64,000 nt of DNA from Halioxenophilus aromaticivorans (GCF_042850945.1 NZ_AP031496.1:1550001-1614000), one strand, 5' to 3'; positions 16,697 to 25,992 are shown, counted from the stretch's first letter. The notes: a model not told the origin generated them from the letters alone. Made by a program: numbers and translations.

Positions 16697-17389
16697 CTAA
16701 GGCTTCAGCACCTTTTTGGGGTGCTTGCGGTTGGGGTAGCAGGTGGTGCAAATTTCACACACCCGGCCATCGCAACCGCGCGCACTGCAGAATTCCCGCC
16801 CGTAATAGATGATTTGCAGGTGCAGGGCGTTCCAGCATTCTTTGGGAAACAAGCGTTTGAGGTCTTTTTCGGTTTGGGCAACGTTTTTGCCGTTGGTGAG
16901 GCCCCAGCGCTGAGCCAAACGGTGGATGTGGGTGTCCACCGGGAAGGCGGGTACGTCGAAGGCCTGGGCCATGACCACGCCGGCGGTTTTATGACCCACA
17001 CCGGGTAGGGTTTCTAGCGCTTCCATATCGTTGGGCACAACGCCGTCGTACTCTTCTACCAGTATCTGTGACAGTTTGGCGATGGCCTTGGATTTTTGCG
17101 GTGACAGGCCGCAGGGGCGAATAATGGCTTGGATATCTTCCACGCTTTGCTTGGCCATGTCCCAGGGGCTGTCTGCCAGCTGCCAAAGCGCAGGCGTGAC
17201 TTGATTGACGCGCTCGTCGGTGCATTGAGCAGACAGCAGCACGGCCACCAGCAAGGTGTAGGGGTCTTTGTGGTCCAGGGGGATGGGTGGCTCTGGGTAG
17301 AGACTTTGCAGCTTGCCTAAAATGTACGCCACGCGCTCGGGCTTGGTGAGATTTTTGGCCGGTTGAATTGGGCCCTCTGCGGTGGTCAT
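16697..17389 (-). CDS. nth: Endonuclease III with variant Cys loop
   Basis: DNA glycosylase/AP lyase (230 residues) that removes oxidised pyrimidines. The helix-hairpin-helix reads LPGVGHKTAGVVMAQAF with the catalytic Lys, followed by PVDTHIHRLAQRWGL with the catalytic Asp. The C-terminus has five cysteines (about C201, C206, C211, C214, C217) that do not follow the usual C-x6-C-x2-C-x5-C [4Fe-4S] spacing. The tail also continues with a basic YPNRKHPKKVLKP. Whether a cluster forms is open. It lies between the ArsC-like gene and dapC, 12 bases after the dapC stop. Confidence 0.87.
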   Translation of the reverse strand: MTTAEGPIQPAKNLTKPERVAYILGKLQSLYPEPPIPLDHKDPYTLLVAVLLSAQCTDERVNQVTPALWQLADSPWDMAKQSVEDIQAIIRPCGLSPQKSKAIAKLSQILVEEYDGVVPNDMEALETLPGVGHKTAGVVMAQAFDVPAFPVDTHIHRLAQRWGLTNGKNVAQTEKDLKRLFPKECWNALHLQIIYYGREFCSARGCDGRVCEICTTCYPNRKHPKKVLKP

Positions 17390-17401
17390 GCTGCTACTCC
17401 C

Positions 17402-18586
17402 TTAACCCAAGCTGGCCGCAAAGCGCACAATACGATGGGCCGCTTCCAGACACTGGTCTACCTCTGCCACCAAAGCCATGCGCACGTGATTGGCACCGGG
17501 GTTGAGGCCGTGGGCTTGCCGTGCCAGATAGCTGCCAGGCAAAACGGTAACGTTTTCCGCCGCAAACAAGGCCTGGGTGAATTTCTGATCACAGATTGGG
17601 GTTTGGGCCCAAAAGAAAAACGCCGCATCGGGTTGGGTAACCGGCAGAGCCTGCTGTAACACCGGCAGTACCTGCTCAAATTTTTGGCGGTATTGGGCGC
17701 GGTTGTCTTGCACGTGGTGCTCGTCCTGCCAGGCGGCGATACTGGCGGCCTGGGTGGGCAGCGGCATGGCTGAGCCGTGGTAGGTGCGATACAACAAAAA
17801 GCTTTTAATGATGGCTTCGTCGCCGGCGACAAAACCTGAGCGCAGGCCCGGGAGGTTGGAGCGTTTAGATAAGCTTTGAAACACGACACAGCGTTGGTAG
17901 GCGTGGTTGCCCATTTCTTCGCACACTGACAACAAGCCCGTGGGCGGCGAATCGAAATAAATTTCCGAGTAGCACTCATCGCTGGCGATAATAAAATCGA
18001 ATTTCTCGGCCAAATTAAGCAGTTCTTTGAGTTGGCTCTTGGGCATTACCGCACCGGTGGGGTTGCCTGGGTTGCAGATGTACAGCAGCTGGCAGCGTTG
18101 CCATACCGAGTCGGGCACGGCGCTGTAATCCGGCAGGTAATGGTTGTCCGCTGTGCAATTTAGATAATAGGGCTCGGCGCCGGCCAAAATCGCGGCACCT
18201 TCGTAAATTTGGTAAAACGGATTGGGCATCAGTACCAGTGGGTTTTTAGAGCGGTCCACCACGGCTTGGGCAAATGCAAAAAGCGCTTCTCTTGTGCCGT
18301 TTACCGGCAATATTTGGTGTGCGGCCAGGGCGCTCAGTTGATAACGCTGGATGGCCCACTCGGCGATGGCTTTTTTCAGCTCCGGCGTGCCGCCGGTGGC
18401 GGGGTAGGCGCCAAAACCGGCCATGGCATTGCTGAAGGCATCCAGGGCAAATTGCGGTGCTGGGTGTTTGGGCTCGCCAATAGATAACGCAATGTGCGCG
18501 CGGTCCGCGGGCGGTGTTATACCGGTTTTCAATTGCGCTTGTTTTTCAAACGGGTAGCTGTGAAGGGCTTGGATGTCTGGGTTCAT
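17402..18586 (-). CDS. dapC: Succinyldiaminopimelate transaminase
   Basis: PLP-dependent class I/II aminotransferase (394 residues). In this context it converts N-succinyl-2-amino-6-oxopimelate to N-succinyl-LL-diaminopimelate. Visible are the family start (MNPDIQALHSYPFEKQAQL), the LYICNPGNPTGAV cofactor region, ASDECYSEIYF with the ring-stacking Asp/Tyr, and the Schiff-base lysine in SLSKRSNLPGLRSGF. It is flanked by nth and glnD, and the neighbourhood with dapD and dapE supports DapC rather than a generic transaminase. Confidence 0.9.
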   Translation of the reverse strand: MNPDIQALHSYPFEKQAQLKTGITPPADRAHIALSIGEPKHPAPQFALDAFSNAMAGFGAYPATGGTPELKKAIAEWAIQRYQLSALAAHQILPVNGTREALFAFAQAVVDRSKNPLVLMPNPFYQIYEGAAILAGAEPYYLNCTADNHYLPDYSAVPDSVWQRCQLLYICNPGNPTGAVMPKSQLKELLNLAEKFDFIIASDECYSEIYFDSPPTGLLSVCEEMGNHAYQRCVVFQSLSKRSNLPGLRSGFVAGDEAIIKSFLLYRTYHGSAMPLPTQAASIAAWQDEHHVQDNRAQYRQKFEQVLPVLQQALPVTQPDAAFFFWAQTPICDQKFTQALFAAENVTVLPGSYLARQAHGLNPGANHVRMALVAEVDQCLEAAHRIVRFAASLG

Positions 18587-18691
18587 GCGACTGCTTCAGT
18601 AAAAGTTAACTCTATATTTGGGTATTTGTGCGTGCCGCATCAGTAGACCGTCAAAGCATAAGTTCTTTGGTGGGTACTAGTCAGGGGCGGG

Positions 18692-21391
18692 CTAGCCCAG
18701 TGCTTTAGCGTCCTGAGCTTGGTTTTGCTTATCCAGCTGCTTGCGAATTTCTAACTGTAATTGATCGCACAATGCAGGGTCGCTCAACGGTTGGCCGTCA
18801 AGGTCGCAAATTAAAAACACGTCTTCTACGCGCTCACCTAACGTGCTAATGCGAGCCGAGTTCAATTGAATACCCAAGTCGATAAATATCTGGCCTATAC
18901 GCGCCAGCAGGCCCGGACGATCTGGAGAAATCACCTCCAGCAGAGTTTGGCCGCTAATTAAATCGTTGTGGATGCTGGTTTGCGTTGGGCTGCGGAAGGC
19001 TTTCAGTTGCCGCGGTGTGCGCCGTTGGATACTGGTGGAATCGTCCGTGGTAACGACCAGCTCTTTGAGTAAGGCCTTTTCAATGCGTGCTAGCTGATTG
19101 GAGCCGTTTTCAATGGCGTTACCGGATTGATCCAATACGTAGTAGTGATCAACGTTAATGTCCGAATTTGAGTTGTAAATACGAGCTTCTTGAATATTGA
19201 GGTTTAGGTGGTCAATGGTGGAGGCAGCCCGGGCAAAAACGTTTTTACGGCCTACCGTGCGTACAAAAATTTGCGTGGCGCCTTCCTCGTGGTAGGAACT
19301 AGTGGTACTGAAAGACACAACCACATCTGGGTAATTTGCTTCAACCACAGCGGCGGTTTGCCAGGCAATGTCCAAATGGGTTTCGCGCACAAAGTAATCG
19401 TCGTTAATGTCGGCCCATACCTTACGAGCTTGTTCTTCCGTGATGCGTTTATCGGCTAGTTTGAACAGCGCCTGCTGCTGGGTTTCATCGATGATGTCTT
19501 GGCGGTCGACGGTGTTTTCTAAGCCTCGGCGCAGTTGGCGCTTGGTTTCCATGTACAGCTGGCGCATTAATGATGCGCGCCAGTTATTCCAGATGCTGGG
19601 GTTGGTGGCGTTCATGTCAGCCACGGTGAGCGCGTAGAGGTAGTCCAAGTGCTCTTGGTCGCCCATTTCCAGCGCAAAATTACGAATCACGTCTGGATCG
19701 GTGATGTCTTCTTTTTGCGAAACGGTAGACATCTTCAGGTGGTTTTCTACCAACCAGATCACCAAGTTGGAATCGCGTCGGCTTAGGCCGTGATGCTGAC
19801 AAAATTCTTCGGCATCTTTAGCGCCAAGCACGGAATGATCTCCACCCCGGCCTTTGCCGATATCGTGATAAAGCCCGGCAATAATCAGTAAATCTGGCCG
19901 GCGCAGGTGGCGATAGATGTAACCCGCAACCGGAAATTTATCCTGGGAGGCTTGGCTGGAAAACTCGTGGATAAACTTAATCACCAGTAAGGTGTGGGCA
20001 TCTACTGTATAAATGTGGAAAAGGTCGTGCTGCATTTGGCCGGTGATACGACCAAATTCCGGCAGATAGCGCCCCAAGATGCCGTAGCGGGTCATGCGCG
20101 TGAGCACGGCAAACAAATCAAACGGCGAACGCAGTAGCGTTTGGAATAACTGAATATTTAACGGTGTGTTGCGGAAATCGTCGTCGATAATATCCCGCGC
20201 CTCACGAATTAAACGGATAGTGGCGGCACGTACGCCTTCAATTTTGGGGTCGTTGCCCATCAGCACAAAAATTTCTAACAGCGCCGAAGGCGACTCTTCA
20301 AAAACCTTGGCGTGCGTCACCTCAATAAAATAATCGTTGAGCTGAAAGCGCTCGTTGATGGCCACGATATTGCGAGTTTCGTCTTTATGGAGGATGGTTT
20401 CGCTGAGGTATTGCAGCAGTACTTCGTTTAGCTCGCGCAGCGACAACACAGCACGATAGTACCAGTGCATAAATTGTTCAACGGCCAATCTTTTTTCTGA
20501 ATTGCTGTAGCCAAACATCTCGGCCAGCTCGGTTTGGTAGTTGAACAACAAGCGTTCTTCGGCTCGGCCGGCTAATAAATGCAGGCCATAGCGCACTTTC
20601 CACAGGAATTCCTGGCCGCCTGTAAGTACCGAAAGTTCACGGGCGTTTAGAAAATCTCGGCCTTCCAATTCTGAAAGTGATTCGATGCCAAAGATGCGCT
20701 TGGTTACCCAGGTGATGGTTTGGATATCACGCAGGCCGCCGGGTGCGTTCTTGATATTGGGTTCAAGGTTGTATTCGGTAAAATTGTTTTTTTTGTGGCG
20801 CTGGGTTTGCTCGTTTAACTTGGCCTCAAAAAACGCTTTGGCGGGCCAGATTTTGTCTTCGGACACCGCTTTTTTTAGTTCGTTGGCCAATTGGTTGGGG
20901 CCTGCCACGGTGCGACATTCCATCATATTGGTAACGATGGTGATGTCTTCTTCGGCCAGCGCTGTGCACTGATCTATGGTGCGCACACTGTGGCCGATTT
21001 CCAAGCCGATGTCCCACAGGAACATAATAAAGGATTCTATATTGTCGGCTTGTGATTCGACCTCGTCTTCTTCAAATAAAATCAGTAGGTCGATATCGGA
21101 ATGGGGGTGCAGCTCAGCGCGGCCGTAGCCGCCCACGGCAATCAGCCCACAGCTGTCAATCCATTGGTGGCGATGCCAGGCGTAATGCAGAATGCAATCA
21201 ATAAACAGAGCGCGGTCGTTGACCAGCGAGCGAATGCTGGCGCCCTCAAGGAAGCGCGTATCAAAGTAGCCGCTGGCTGCGGCCAGGGCGTCTTTGAATA
21301 TACTGACCGGCGATTTGCTGCTGGCAAGGTTACAACGAAATTTTTCCTGGTCGAAAAAGACCAGGGGTAATTCAAAATGCGGCGCTAGCAC
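18692..21391 (-). CDS. glnD: [Protein-PII] uridylyltransferase / uridylyl-removing enzyme
   Basis: Nitrogen-status sensor of 899 residues that uridylylates PII proteins when glutamine is low and reverses this when it is high. Domains in order: nucleotidyltransferase with GGYGRAELHPHSDIDLL, an HD hydrolase domain with AGLYHDIGKGRGGDHS, and two C-terminal ACT domains (QIFVRTVGRKNVFARAAST and TLLEVISPDRPGLLARIGQ). It starts with GTG overlapping the map stop codon by one base, with GAGGA upstream, so it is translationally coupled to map. Confidence 0.95.
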   Translation of the reverse strand: MLAPHFELPLVFFDQEKFRCNLASSKSPVSIFKDALAAASGYFDTRFLEGASIRSLVNDRALFIDCILHYAWHRHQWIDSCGLIAVGGYGRAELHPHSDIDLLILFEEDEVESQADNIESFIMFLWDIGLEIGHSVRTIDQCTALAEEDITIVTNMMECRTVAGPNQLANELKKAVSEDKIWPAKAFFEAKLNEQTQRHKKNNFTEYNLEPNIKNAPGGLRDIQTITWVTKRIFGIESLSELEGRDFLNARELSVLTGGQEFLWKVRYGLHLLAGRAEERLLFNYQTELAEMFGYSNSEKRLAVEQFMHWYYRAVLSLRELNEVLLQYLSETILHKDETRNIVAINERFQLNDYFIEVTHAKVFEESPSALLEIFVLMGNDPKIEGVRAATIRLIREARDIIDDDFRNTPLNIQLFQTLLRSPFDLFAVLTRMTRYGILGRYLPEFGRITGQMQHDLFHIYTVDAHTLLVIKFIHEFSSQASQDKFPVAGYIYRHLRRPDLLIIAGLYHDIGKGRGGDHSVLGAKDAEEFCQHHGLSRRDSNLVIWLVENHLKMSTVSQKEDITDPDVIRNFALEMGDQEHLDYLYALTVADMNATNPSIWNNWRASLMRQLYMETKRQLRRGLENTVDRQDIIDETQQQALFKLADKRITEEQARKVWADINDDYFVRETHLDIAWQTAAVVEANYPDVVVSFSTTSSYHEEGATQIFVRTVGRKNVFARAASTIDHLNLNIQEARIYNSNSDINVDHYYVLDQSGNAIENGSNQLARIEKALLKELVVTTDDSTSIQRRTPRQLKAFRSPTQTSIHNDLISGQTLLEVISPDRPGLLARIGQIFIDLGIQLNSARISTLGERVEDVFLICDLDGQPLSDPALCDQLQLEIRKQLDKQNQAQDAKALG

Positions 21392-22164
21392 TAAAAACTT
21401 TCCTCGGATCGAGCAGTTAATACCTCAACGCCATTGGCGGTTACGGCCAGGGTGTGCTCCCACTGGGCGCTAAGACGGCCATCTTTGGTTTCCACCGTCC
21501 AGCCATCTTTTTTCAATTTGGTTTGCGCTTTGCCGGCGTTGATCATGGGCTCGATGGTAAAGGTCATGCCTTCTTGAATTTCAAAGCCGGTGCCCGGGCG
21601 GCCGTAGTGCAACACTTGTGGTTCTTCGTGGAATTCAATGCCAATACCGTGGCCGCAGTATTCGCGCACCACCGAATAGTAGTTTTTCTCGGCATAGGTT
21701 TGAATTACATGGCCAATATCGCCCAAGCGAGTGCCCGGTTTAACTAAGTCGATGCCCTTATAAAGGCACTCTTGGGTGATTTTAATTAAGCGCTCAGCGT
21801 GAGGAGCGGCTTTGCCCACGGTAAACATTTTGCTGGTGTCGCCGTGGAAGCCATCCTTTATAACGGTGACGTCAATATTGATGATGTCGCCGTCTTTTAA
21901 GATTTTCTTGTCCGATGGGATGCCGTGACAAATAACGTGGTTTACCGAGGTGCAGATGGATTTGGGGAAGCCCTTGTAGTTCAGGGGTGCAGGAATCGCC
22001 TTTTGCTCATTGATGATGTAATCATGGCAAATACGGTCCAATTCTCCGGTGCTGACGCCGGGTTTCACGTGCGGGCCAATCATCTCTAAGACCTCGGCTG
22101 CCATGCGGCCGGCCACTCTCATTTTGTCGAGTTCTGCGGGTGTCTTGATGTGAACTTTGCTCAT
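21391..22164 (-). CDS. map: Methionine aminopeptidase type I
   Basis: Dinuclear-metal peptidase (257 residues) removing initiator methionine from nascent proteins. The metal ligands are visible: the Asp pair in NIDVTVIKDGFHGDTS, His in YCGHGIGIEFHEEP, Glu in FTIEPMIN and Glu in QWEHTL. The length is standard. It is divergent from rpsB, the classic arrangement, with a 444-base intergenic region. Confidence 0.95.
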   Translation of the reverse strand: MSKVHIKTPAELDKMRVAGRMAAEVLEMIGPHVKPGVSTGELDRICHDYIINEQKAIPAPLNYKGFPKSICTSVNHVICHGIPSDKKILKDGDIINIDVTVIKDGFHGDTSKMFTVGKAAPHAERLIKITQECLYKGIDLVKPGTRLGDIGHVIQTYAEKNYYSVVREYCGHGIGIEFHEEPQVLHYGRPGTGFEIQEGMTFTIEPMINAGKAQTKLKKDGWTVETKDGRLSAQWEHTLAVTANGVEVLTARSEESF

Positions 22165-22608
22165 AATTACGGTTTTAACTACCTATCTTGGGGCTTTGGG
22201 CTGGCTCGACCTGGTGACGTGGACTGTAGACGGCACTCGGGGAGCTGCAAAAATGGGGCATTGTAAACCACCCCTGGCTGTCTCGATAGTCATGGTTTTT
22301 GGCCGGTTTGTTTAACTGTAGCAGTGCAGTCGCAGCCTAGGTGGCGACTCAGGTGTGGGTCAGTCAATCGCCAGTCCTGCGAAAAGGGTGGTGTTGGCGT
22401 GGTTTCTGTGGTATAAAGCGCGCCTCTTGCTGGTCAGAGCCACAATTGGTGGGTGTTTAGCAAGGTAACGAGCCCGGTTTTTGGGCCACTTTAACGTCAC
22501 ACATACATCGTCACAATCCCCTGGGTGCCAAGGTTTCTGTTCGCAGATTGTCCTCGGTTGGTGGCTTGGGATGTATGGAGGCCTAACCCAATATATTAGG
22601 AAATTACT
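22165..22608. other. map-rpsB divergent intergenic region and rpsB leader
   Basis: No gene is seen in these 444 bases. The right part carries the rpsB promoter (extended -10 near 22409-22417) and a leader of about 185 nucleotides. In gammaproteobacteria the rpsB leader is the target of S2 autoregulation, so structure is expected here. Visible in it is a small hairpin (CCTAA 22582-22586 with TTAGG 22596-22600) that would cover the AGGA ribosome binding site of rpsB. Confidence 0.5.
22409..22424 (+). promoter_or_regulatory. rpsB promoter: extended -10 with G+C-rich discriminator
   Basis: TGGTATAAA followed directly by GCGCGCC. Known rpsB promoters of gammaproteobacteria have an extended -10 and a G+C-rich discriminator, the latter tied to stringent (ppGpp/DksA) control. 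Transcription would begin near 22425, giving a 5' leader of roughly 184 nucleotides. Confidence 0.6.
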
Positions 22609-23352
22609 ATGCCTCAAGTCAGCATGCGCGACATGTTGCAGGCTGGTGTGCACTTTGGCCACCAGACTCGCTACTGGAACCCAAAAATGAACCAATACAT
22701 TTTTGGCGCCCGTAACAAAATCCATATCATCAACCTAGAGTACACTGCTCCCGCCTTCAATAAGGCGTTGGAAGTGGTTCGTGGTTTGACTGCCAGTAAG
22801 AAGAAAGTCTTGTTCGTTGGCACCAAGCGTGCCGCTCAAAAGAGCATTAAAGAGCAAGCAGAACGCTCTGGCCAGCCGTTTGTTAGCCACCGCTGGTTGG
22901 GTGGTATGTTGACCAACTACAAAACCATCCGTGCTTCTATCCGCCGCTACCGCGAGCTTGAAGCTCAAAGCCAAGATGGAACCTTTGAAAAGCTGACTAA
23001 AAAAGAAGCTTTGATGCGTACCCGTACGATGGAAAAGCTTGAGCGCTCCATTGGTGGTATTAAAGACATGGGTGGCCTGCCAGACGCGTTGTTTGTAATC
23101 GACGTAGAACATGAGCGAATCGCCATTCAAGAAGCCAACAAGCTGGGTATCCCTGTTATTGGTGTTGTTGATACCAACAGTAGCCCAGAGGGTGTTGATT
23201 ACGTTATCCCTGGTAACGACGATGCCATCCGCGCCATTAAGCTTTACACCACTGCTGTGGCCGACGCATGTTTAGAAGGCGCTGCTTCTGGCCAAGCACC
23301 TGCGAAAGACGAGTACATCGAAGAGAGCAACCAAGCCGTCGCTGGCGAATAA
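22609..23352 (+). CDS. rpsB: Ribosomal protein uS2
   Basis: Small-subunit protein S2 (247 residues), late-assembling at the 30S neck. The family start MPQVSMRDMLQAGVHFGHQTRYWNP and the signature HRWLGGMLTNYKTIRASI are clear, as is PDALFVIDVEHERIAIQEANKLGIPVIGVVDTNSSPEGVDYVIPGNDDAIR. AGGA lies 7 bases before the ATG. It is first in the rpsB-tsf operon and S2 is expected to repress its own leader. Confidence 0.97.
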   Translation: MPQVSMRDMLQAGVHFGHQTRYWNPKMNQYIFGARNKIHIINLEYTAPAFNKALEVVRGLTASKKKVLFVGTKRAAQKSIKEQAERSGQPFVSHRWLGGMLTNYKTIRASIRRYRELEAQSQDGTFEKLTKKEALMRTRTMEKLERSIGGIKDMGGLPDALFVIDVEHERIAIQEANKLGIPVIGVVDTNSSPEGVDYVIPGNDDAIRAIKLYTTAVADACLEGAASGQAPAKDEYIEESNQAVAGE

Positions 23353-23360
23353 GTTGTTGA

Positions 23361-23394
23361 CCGCTCTTTTGTCATCTGTTTGGCACAAGAGCGG
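23361..23394 (+). other. Hairpin after rpsB without U-tract
   Basis: Eight-base-pair stem CCGCTCTT (23361-23368) with AAGAGCGG (23387-23394). It is the first of two hairpins in the rpsB-tsf spacer. No T-run follows, so a role in mRNA processing or stability is more likely than termination. Confidence 0.45.
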
Positions 23395-23428
23395 GTTATA
23401 ACTCGTACTTTTTGACCGCCCAATTTCA

Positions 23429-23472
23429 ACTTCAAGCCGTATCCTTTTCAGGGTGTGGCTTGAAGTATTTTT
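23429..23472 (+). terminator. Attenuating terminator between rpsB and tsf
   Basis: Perfect ten-base-pair stem ACTTCAAGCC (23429-23438) with GGCTTGAAGT (23457-23466), followed by A and TTTTT (23468-23472). It lies 32 bases before tsf, so it most likely acts as a partial terminator that sets the S2:EF-Ts ratio, as known for enterobacterial rpsB-tsf. Confidence 0.75.
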
Positions 23473-23504
23473 AATCCAACGAATTTTCTAGAGGGGATAG
23501 GACA

Positions 23505-24377
23505 ATGGCAGCCGTATCTGCAGCCCTGGTAAAAGACCTCCGCGAGCGCACTGGCCTCGGCATGATGGAGTGTAAAAAGGCATTGAAAGAAGCCGATGGC
23601 GACATCGAGCTGGCCATCGAAAACCTGCGTAAAGCCAGTGGCCTGAAAGCCGCTAAAAAAGCAGACCGCACCGCCGCTGATGGTGTCGTGGCCGCTAAGA
23701 CTGCCGAAGATGGTAGCTACGCCGTAGTATTGGAAATTAACAGTGAGACTGACTTCGTTGCCCGTGACGAAGGTTTCTTGGGTTTTGTAAACACCGTTTT
23801 AGACAAAGCCTTTGCTGACAAGCAAGCCGACGTGGCTGCGTTGATGGCCGGTGAGCTGGAAAGCGCTCGAGAAGCCCTGGTACAGAAGATCGGTGAGAAC
23901 ATCTCTGTGCGTCGTGTTTCCGTGGTCGAGGCCAACGGTGGCGCCGTAGGTGTTTACGTTCACTCCAACAACCGTATCGCTGCTGCTGTTCAGGTTTCTA
24001 ACAGCGATGTTGATTTGGCTAAAGAAGTGGCTATGCACGTTGCCGCCGTAAGCCCGCGTGTTAATAAGCCAGAAGACATGCCACAAGAGCTGCTGGAAAA
24101 AGAGAAAGATATCATCAAGGCCCAGCCGGATATGGAAGGTAAGCCAGACAACATCGTAGAAAAAATGATGGTTGGCCGCATCAACAAGTTCTTGAAAGAG
24201 AACAGCTTGGTTCAACAGCCTTTCGTCAAAAACCCCGATGTTACTGTTGGTCAGTTGGCGAAAGACGCCGGTGCCGACGTAGTTGGCTTCGTTCGTTTAG
24301 AAGTCGGCGAAGGTATCGAAAAAGAAGAGGTTGATTTTGCAGCGGAAGTTGCCGCTCAAGTACAAGCTTCTAAATAA
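23505..24377 (+). CDS. tsf: Elongation factor Ts
   Basis: Guanine nucleotide exchange factor for EF-Tu (290 residues). The N-terminal UBA-like domain (ALVKDLRERTGLGMMECKKALKEADGDIELAIENLRK) and the TDFVARDEGFLGFV motif that contacts EF-Tu are present. The C-terminal half shows DNIVEKMMVGRINKFLKENSLVQQPFVKNPDVTVGQL. GAGGGGATAGG precedes the ATG. A strong terminator follows, separating it from pyrH. Confidence 0.97.
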   Translation: MAAVSAALVKDLRERTGLGMMECKKALKEADGDIELAIENLRKASGLKAAKKADRTAADGVVAAKTAEDGSYAVVLEINSETDFVARDEGFLGFVNTVLDKAFADKQADVAALMAGELESAREALVQKIGENISVRRVSVVEANGGAVGVYVHSNNRIAAAVQVSNSDVDLAKEVAMHVAAVSPRVNKPEDMPQELLEKEKDIIKAQPDMEGKPDNIVEKMMVGRINKFLKENSLVQQPFVKNPDVTVGQLAKDAGADVVGFVRLEVGEGIEKEEVDFAAEVAAQVQASK

Positions 24378-24417
24378 GCCCATCTGGGCACCCGGCACTG
24401 TTTGGCAGCGCCGACCG

Positions 24418-24447
24418 AAAAGGGGAAAGCATGGCTTTCCCCTTTTT
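24418..24447 (+). terminator. Intrinsic terminator after tsf
   Basis: Near-perfect stem AAAAGGGGAAAGC (24418-24430), loop ATG, GCTTTCCCC (24434-24442), then TTTTT. The A-rich 5' arm makes it potentially bidirectional. It lies 40 bases after the tsf stop. Confidence 0.85.
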
Positions 24448-24655
24448 GTTGGTGCTCTTTGGCTGATTTCGCTGATGGCTATTTTTAGTGGTTGGTTAAC
24501 CCTTGGGGCCAGGTGCTGGCCAGCTTTTGAGCGGTGATGACGCCTTTTGGGTGGCAGTGGTGGCCATCTGCCACCAGAAATGCAATTGGCTTGTGAAATT
24601 GGTGTGCCTTCCTGGTACACTGCGCTCCAAATTTTGGATGCTGGAGCGAACTAGG

Positions 24656-25390
24656 ATGCCGTCGGCGCGTGATAAGAAGTACAAACGTATTTTATTGAAA
24701 CTCAGTGGCGAGCAGTTGATGGGGGATGAAGGGTTCGGGATTGACCCCAAAGTCCTCGATAAAATGGCGCTGGAGATCGGCCAGTTGGTCGGTATTGGCG
24801 TGCAAGTCGGCCTTGTTATTGGTGGTGGTAATCTGTTCCGAGGCGCGGCATTGAATGCAGCAGGCCTGGATCGAGTGACCGGTGACCACATGGGTATGTT
24901 GGCCACGGTAATGAACGCCTTGGCTATGCGCGATGCCTTAGAGCGCTCCAACATTAATTCCACCGTTATGTCCGCCATTCCTATGAGTGGCGTCCTTGAG
25001 CATTACGATCGCCGTCGCGCGATTCGCTTGCTGGAGGCTGGCGAAGTAGTCATCTTCTCGGCCGGTACCGGTAACCCCTTTTTTACCACAGACTCCGCGG
25101 CCTGCTTGCGTGGCATTGAAGTTGAAGCTGATTTGGTGCTCAAGGCCACTAAGGTGGATGGCGTTTACACCGCTGATCCGATGAAGGATCCGAGCGCCGA
25201 GAAATACGATCGTCTGAGTTTTGACGAAGTCTTGTCTAAGAAGTTGGGTGTTATGGATCTTACCGCCATGTGTCTGTGCCAGGAGCATGGTATGCCGGTG
25301 CGCGTGTTCCGTATGGACAAGGTCGGGGCGCTGCTCAACATTATAACCGGTAGCAATGAAGGCACCCTGATTGAAAACGATCCGGAGTAA
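24656..25390 (+). CDS. pyrH: UMP kinase
   Basis: Hexameric UMP kinase (244 residues) of the amino-acid kinase fold, making UDP. Visible: KYKRILLKLSGEQLMG (phosphate-binding Lys), IGGGNLFRG, DHMGMLATVMNALAMRDALE and SAGTGNPFFTTDSAA. The frame extends to 24503, but residues before MPSARDKKYKR are not family-like; the ATG at 24656 gives the usual length. It begins the pyrH-frr-uppS-cdsA-dxr-rseP-bamA series. Confidence 0.95.
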   Translation: MPSARDKKYKRILLKLSGEQLMGDEGFGIDPKVLDKMALEIGQLVGIGVQVGLVIGGGNLFRGAALNAAGLDRVTGDHMGMLATVMNALAMRDALERSNINSTVMSAIPMSGVLEHYDRRRAIRLLEAGEVVIFSAGTGNPFFTTDSAACLRGIEVEADLVLKATKVDGVYTADPMKDPSAEKYDRLSFDEVLSKKLGVMDLTAMCLCQEHGMPVRVFRMDKVGALLNIITGSNEGTLIENDPE

Positions 25391-25434
25391 TCGCCCGCGC
25401 GGGGGCTACCAGCGAGGCAATTGGAGAAAAAATA

Positions 25435-25992
25435 ATGATTGACGACATCAAAAAAGACGCCGAAACACGCATGTCCAGGTCCATTGAGGCGCTGGGGCAC
25501 AACTTTAACAAGATTCGCACCGGCCGGGCCCACCCCAGCCTGCTCGACGGTATCACCGTAAACTATTACGGCTCTGATACCCCGTTAAGCCAGGCCGCCA
25601 ACGTTAGTGTTTTGGATGCGCGTACCCTGTCGATCAGTGCTTGGGATAGATCCTTAGTGCCTGAAATCGAAAAAGCCATCATGAAGTCTGACCTGGGCCT
25701 CAATCCTTCTACCACCGGTGAGCTAATCCGCATTCCCATGCCGATGCTGACAGAAGAAACCCGTAAGGGATTCATCAAAACCGCTCGGGGTGAGGCTGAG
25801 CAAGCGCGGGTGTCCATTCGCAACATCCGTCGCGATGCCATCAGCGAGCTGAAAAATCTACAAAAAGAGAAGGAAATCAGCGAAGACGAAGAGCGTAAGG
25901 GTGGTGACGAGGTGCAAAAGATCACCGACAAATTCATCGCCAAAGTAGACGCTGCGTTAGCGGACAAAGAAAAAGACTTGATGGAAATATAA
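25435..25992 (+). CDS. frr: Ribosome recycling factor
   Basis: Splits post-termination ribosomes together with EF-G. The 185-residue protein is nearly all alpha-helical domain I, with the family motifs FNKIRTGRAHPSLLDGITVNYYG and SDLGLNPSTTGELIRIPMP...EETRKGFIK, and a charged C-terminal helix (EKEISEDEERKGGDEVQKITDKFIAKVD). TTGGAG precedes the ATG. It follows pyrH by 44 bases. Confidence 0.96.
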   Translation: MIDDIKKDAETRMSRSIEALGHNFNKIRTGRAHPSLLDGITVNYYGSDTPLSQAANVSVLDARTLSISAWDRSLVPEIEKAIMKSDLGLNPSTTGELIRIPMPMLTEETRKGFIKTARGEAEQARVSIRNIRRDAISELKNLQKEKEISEDEERKGGDEVQKITDKFIAKVDAALADKEKDLMEI

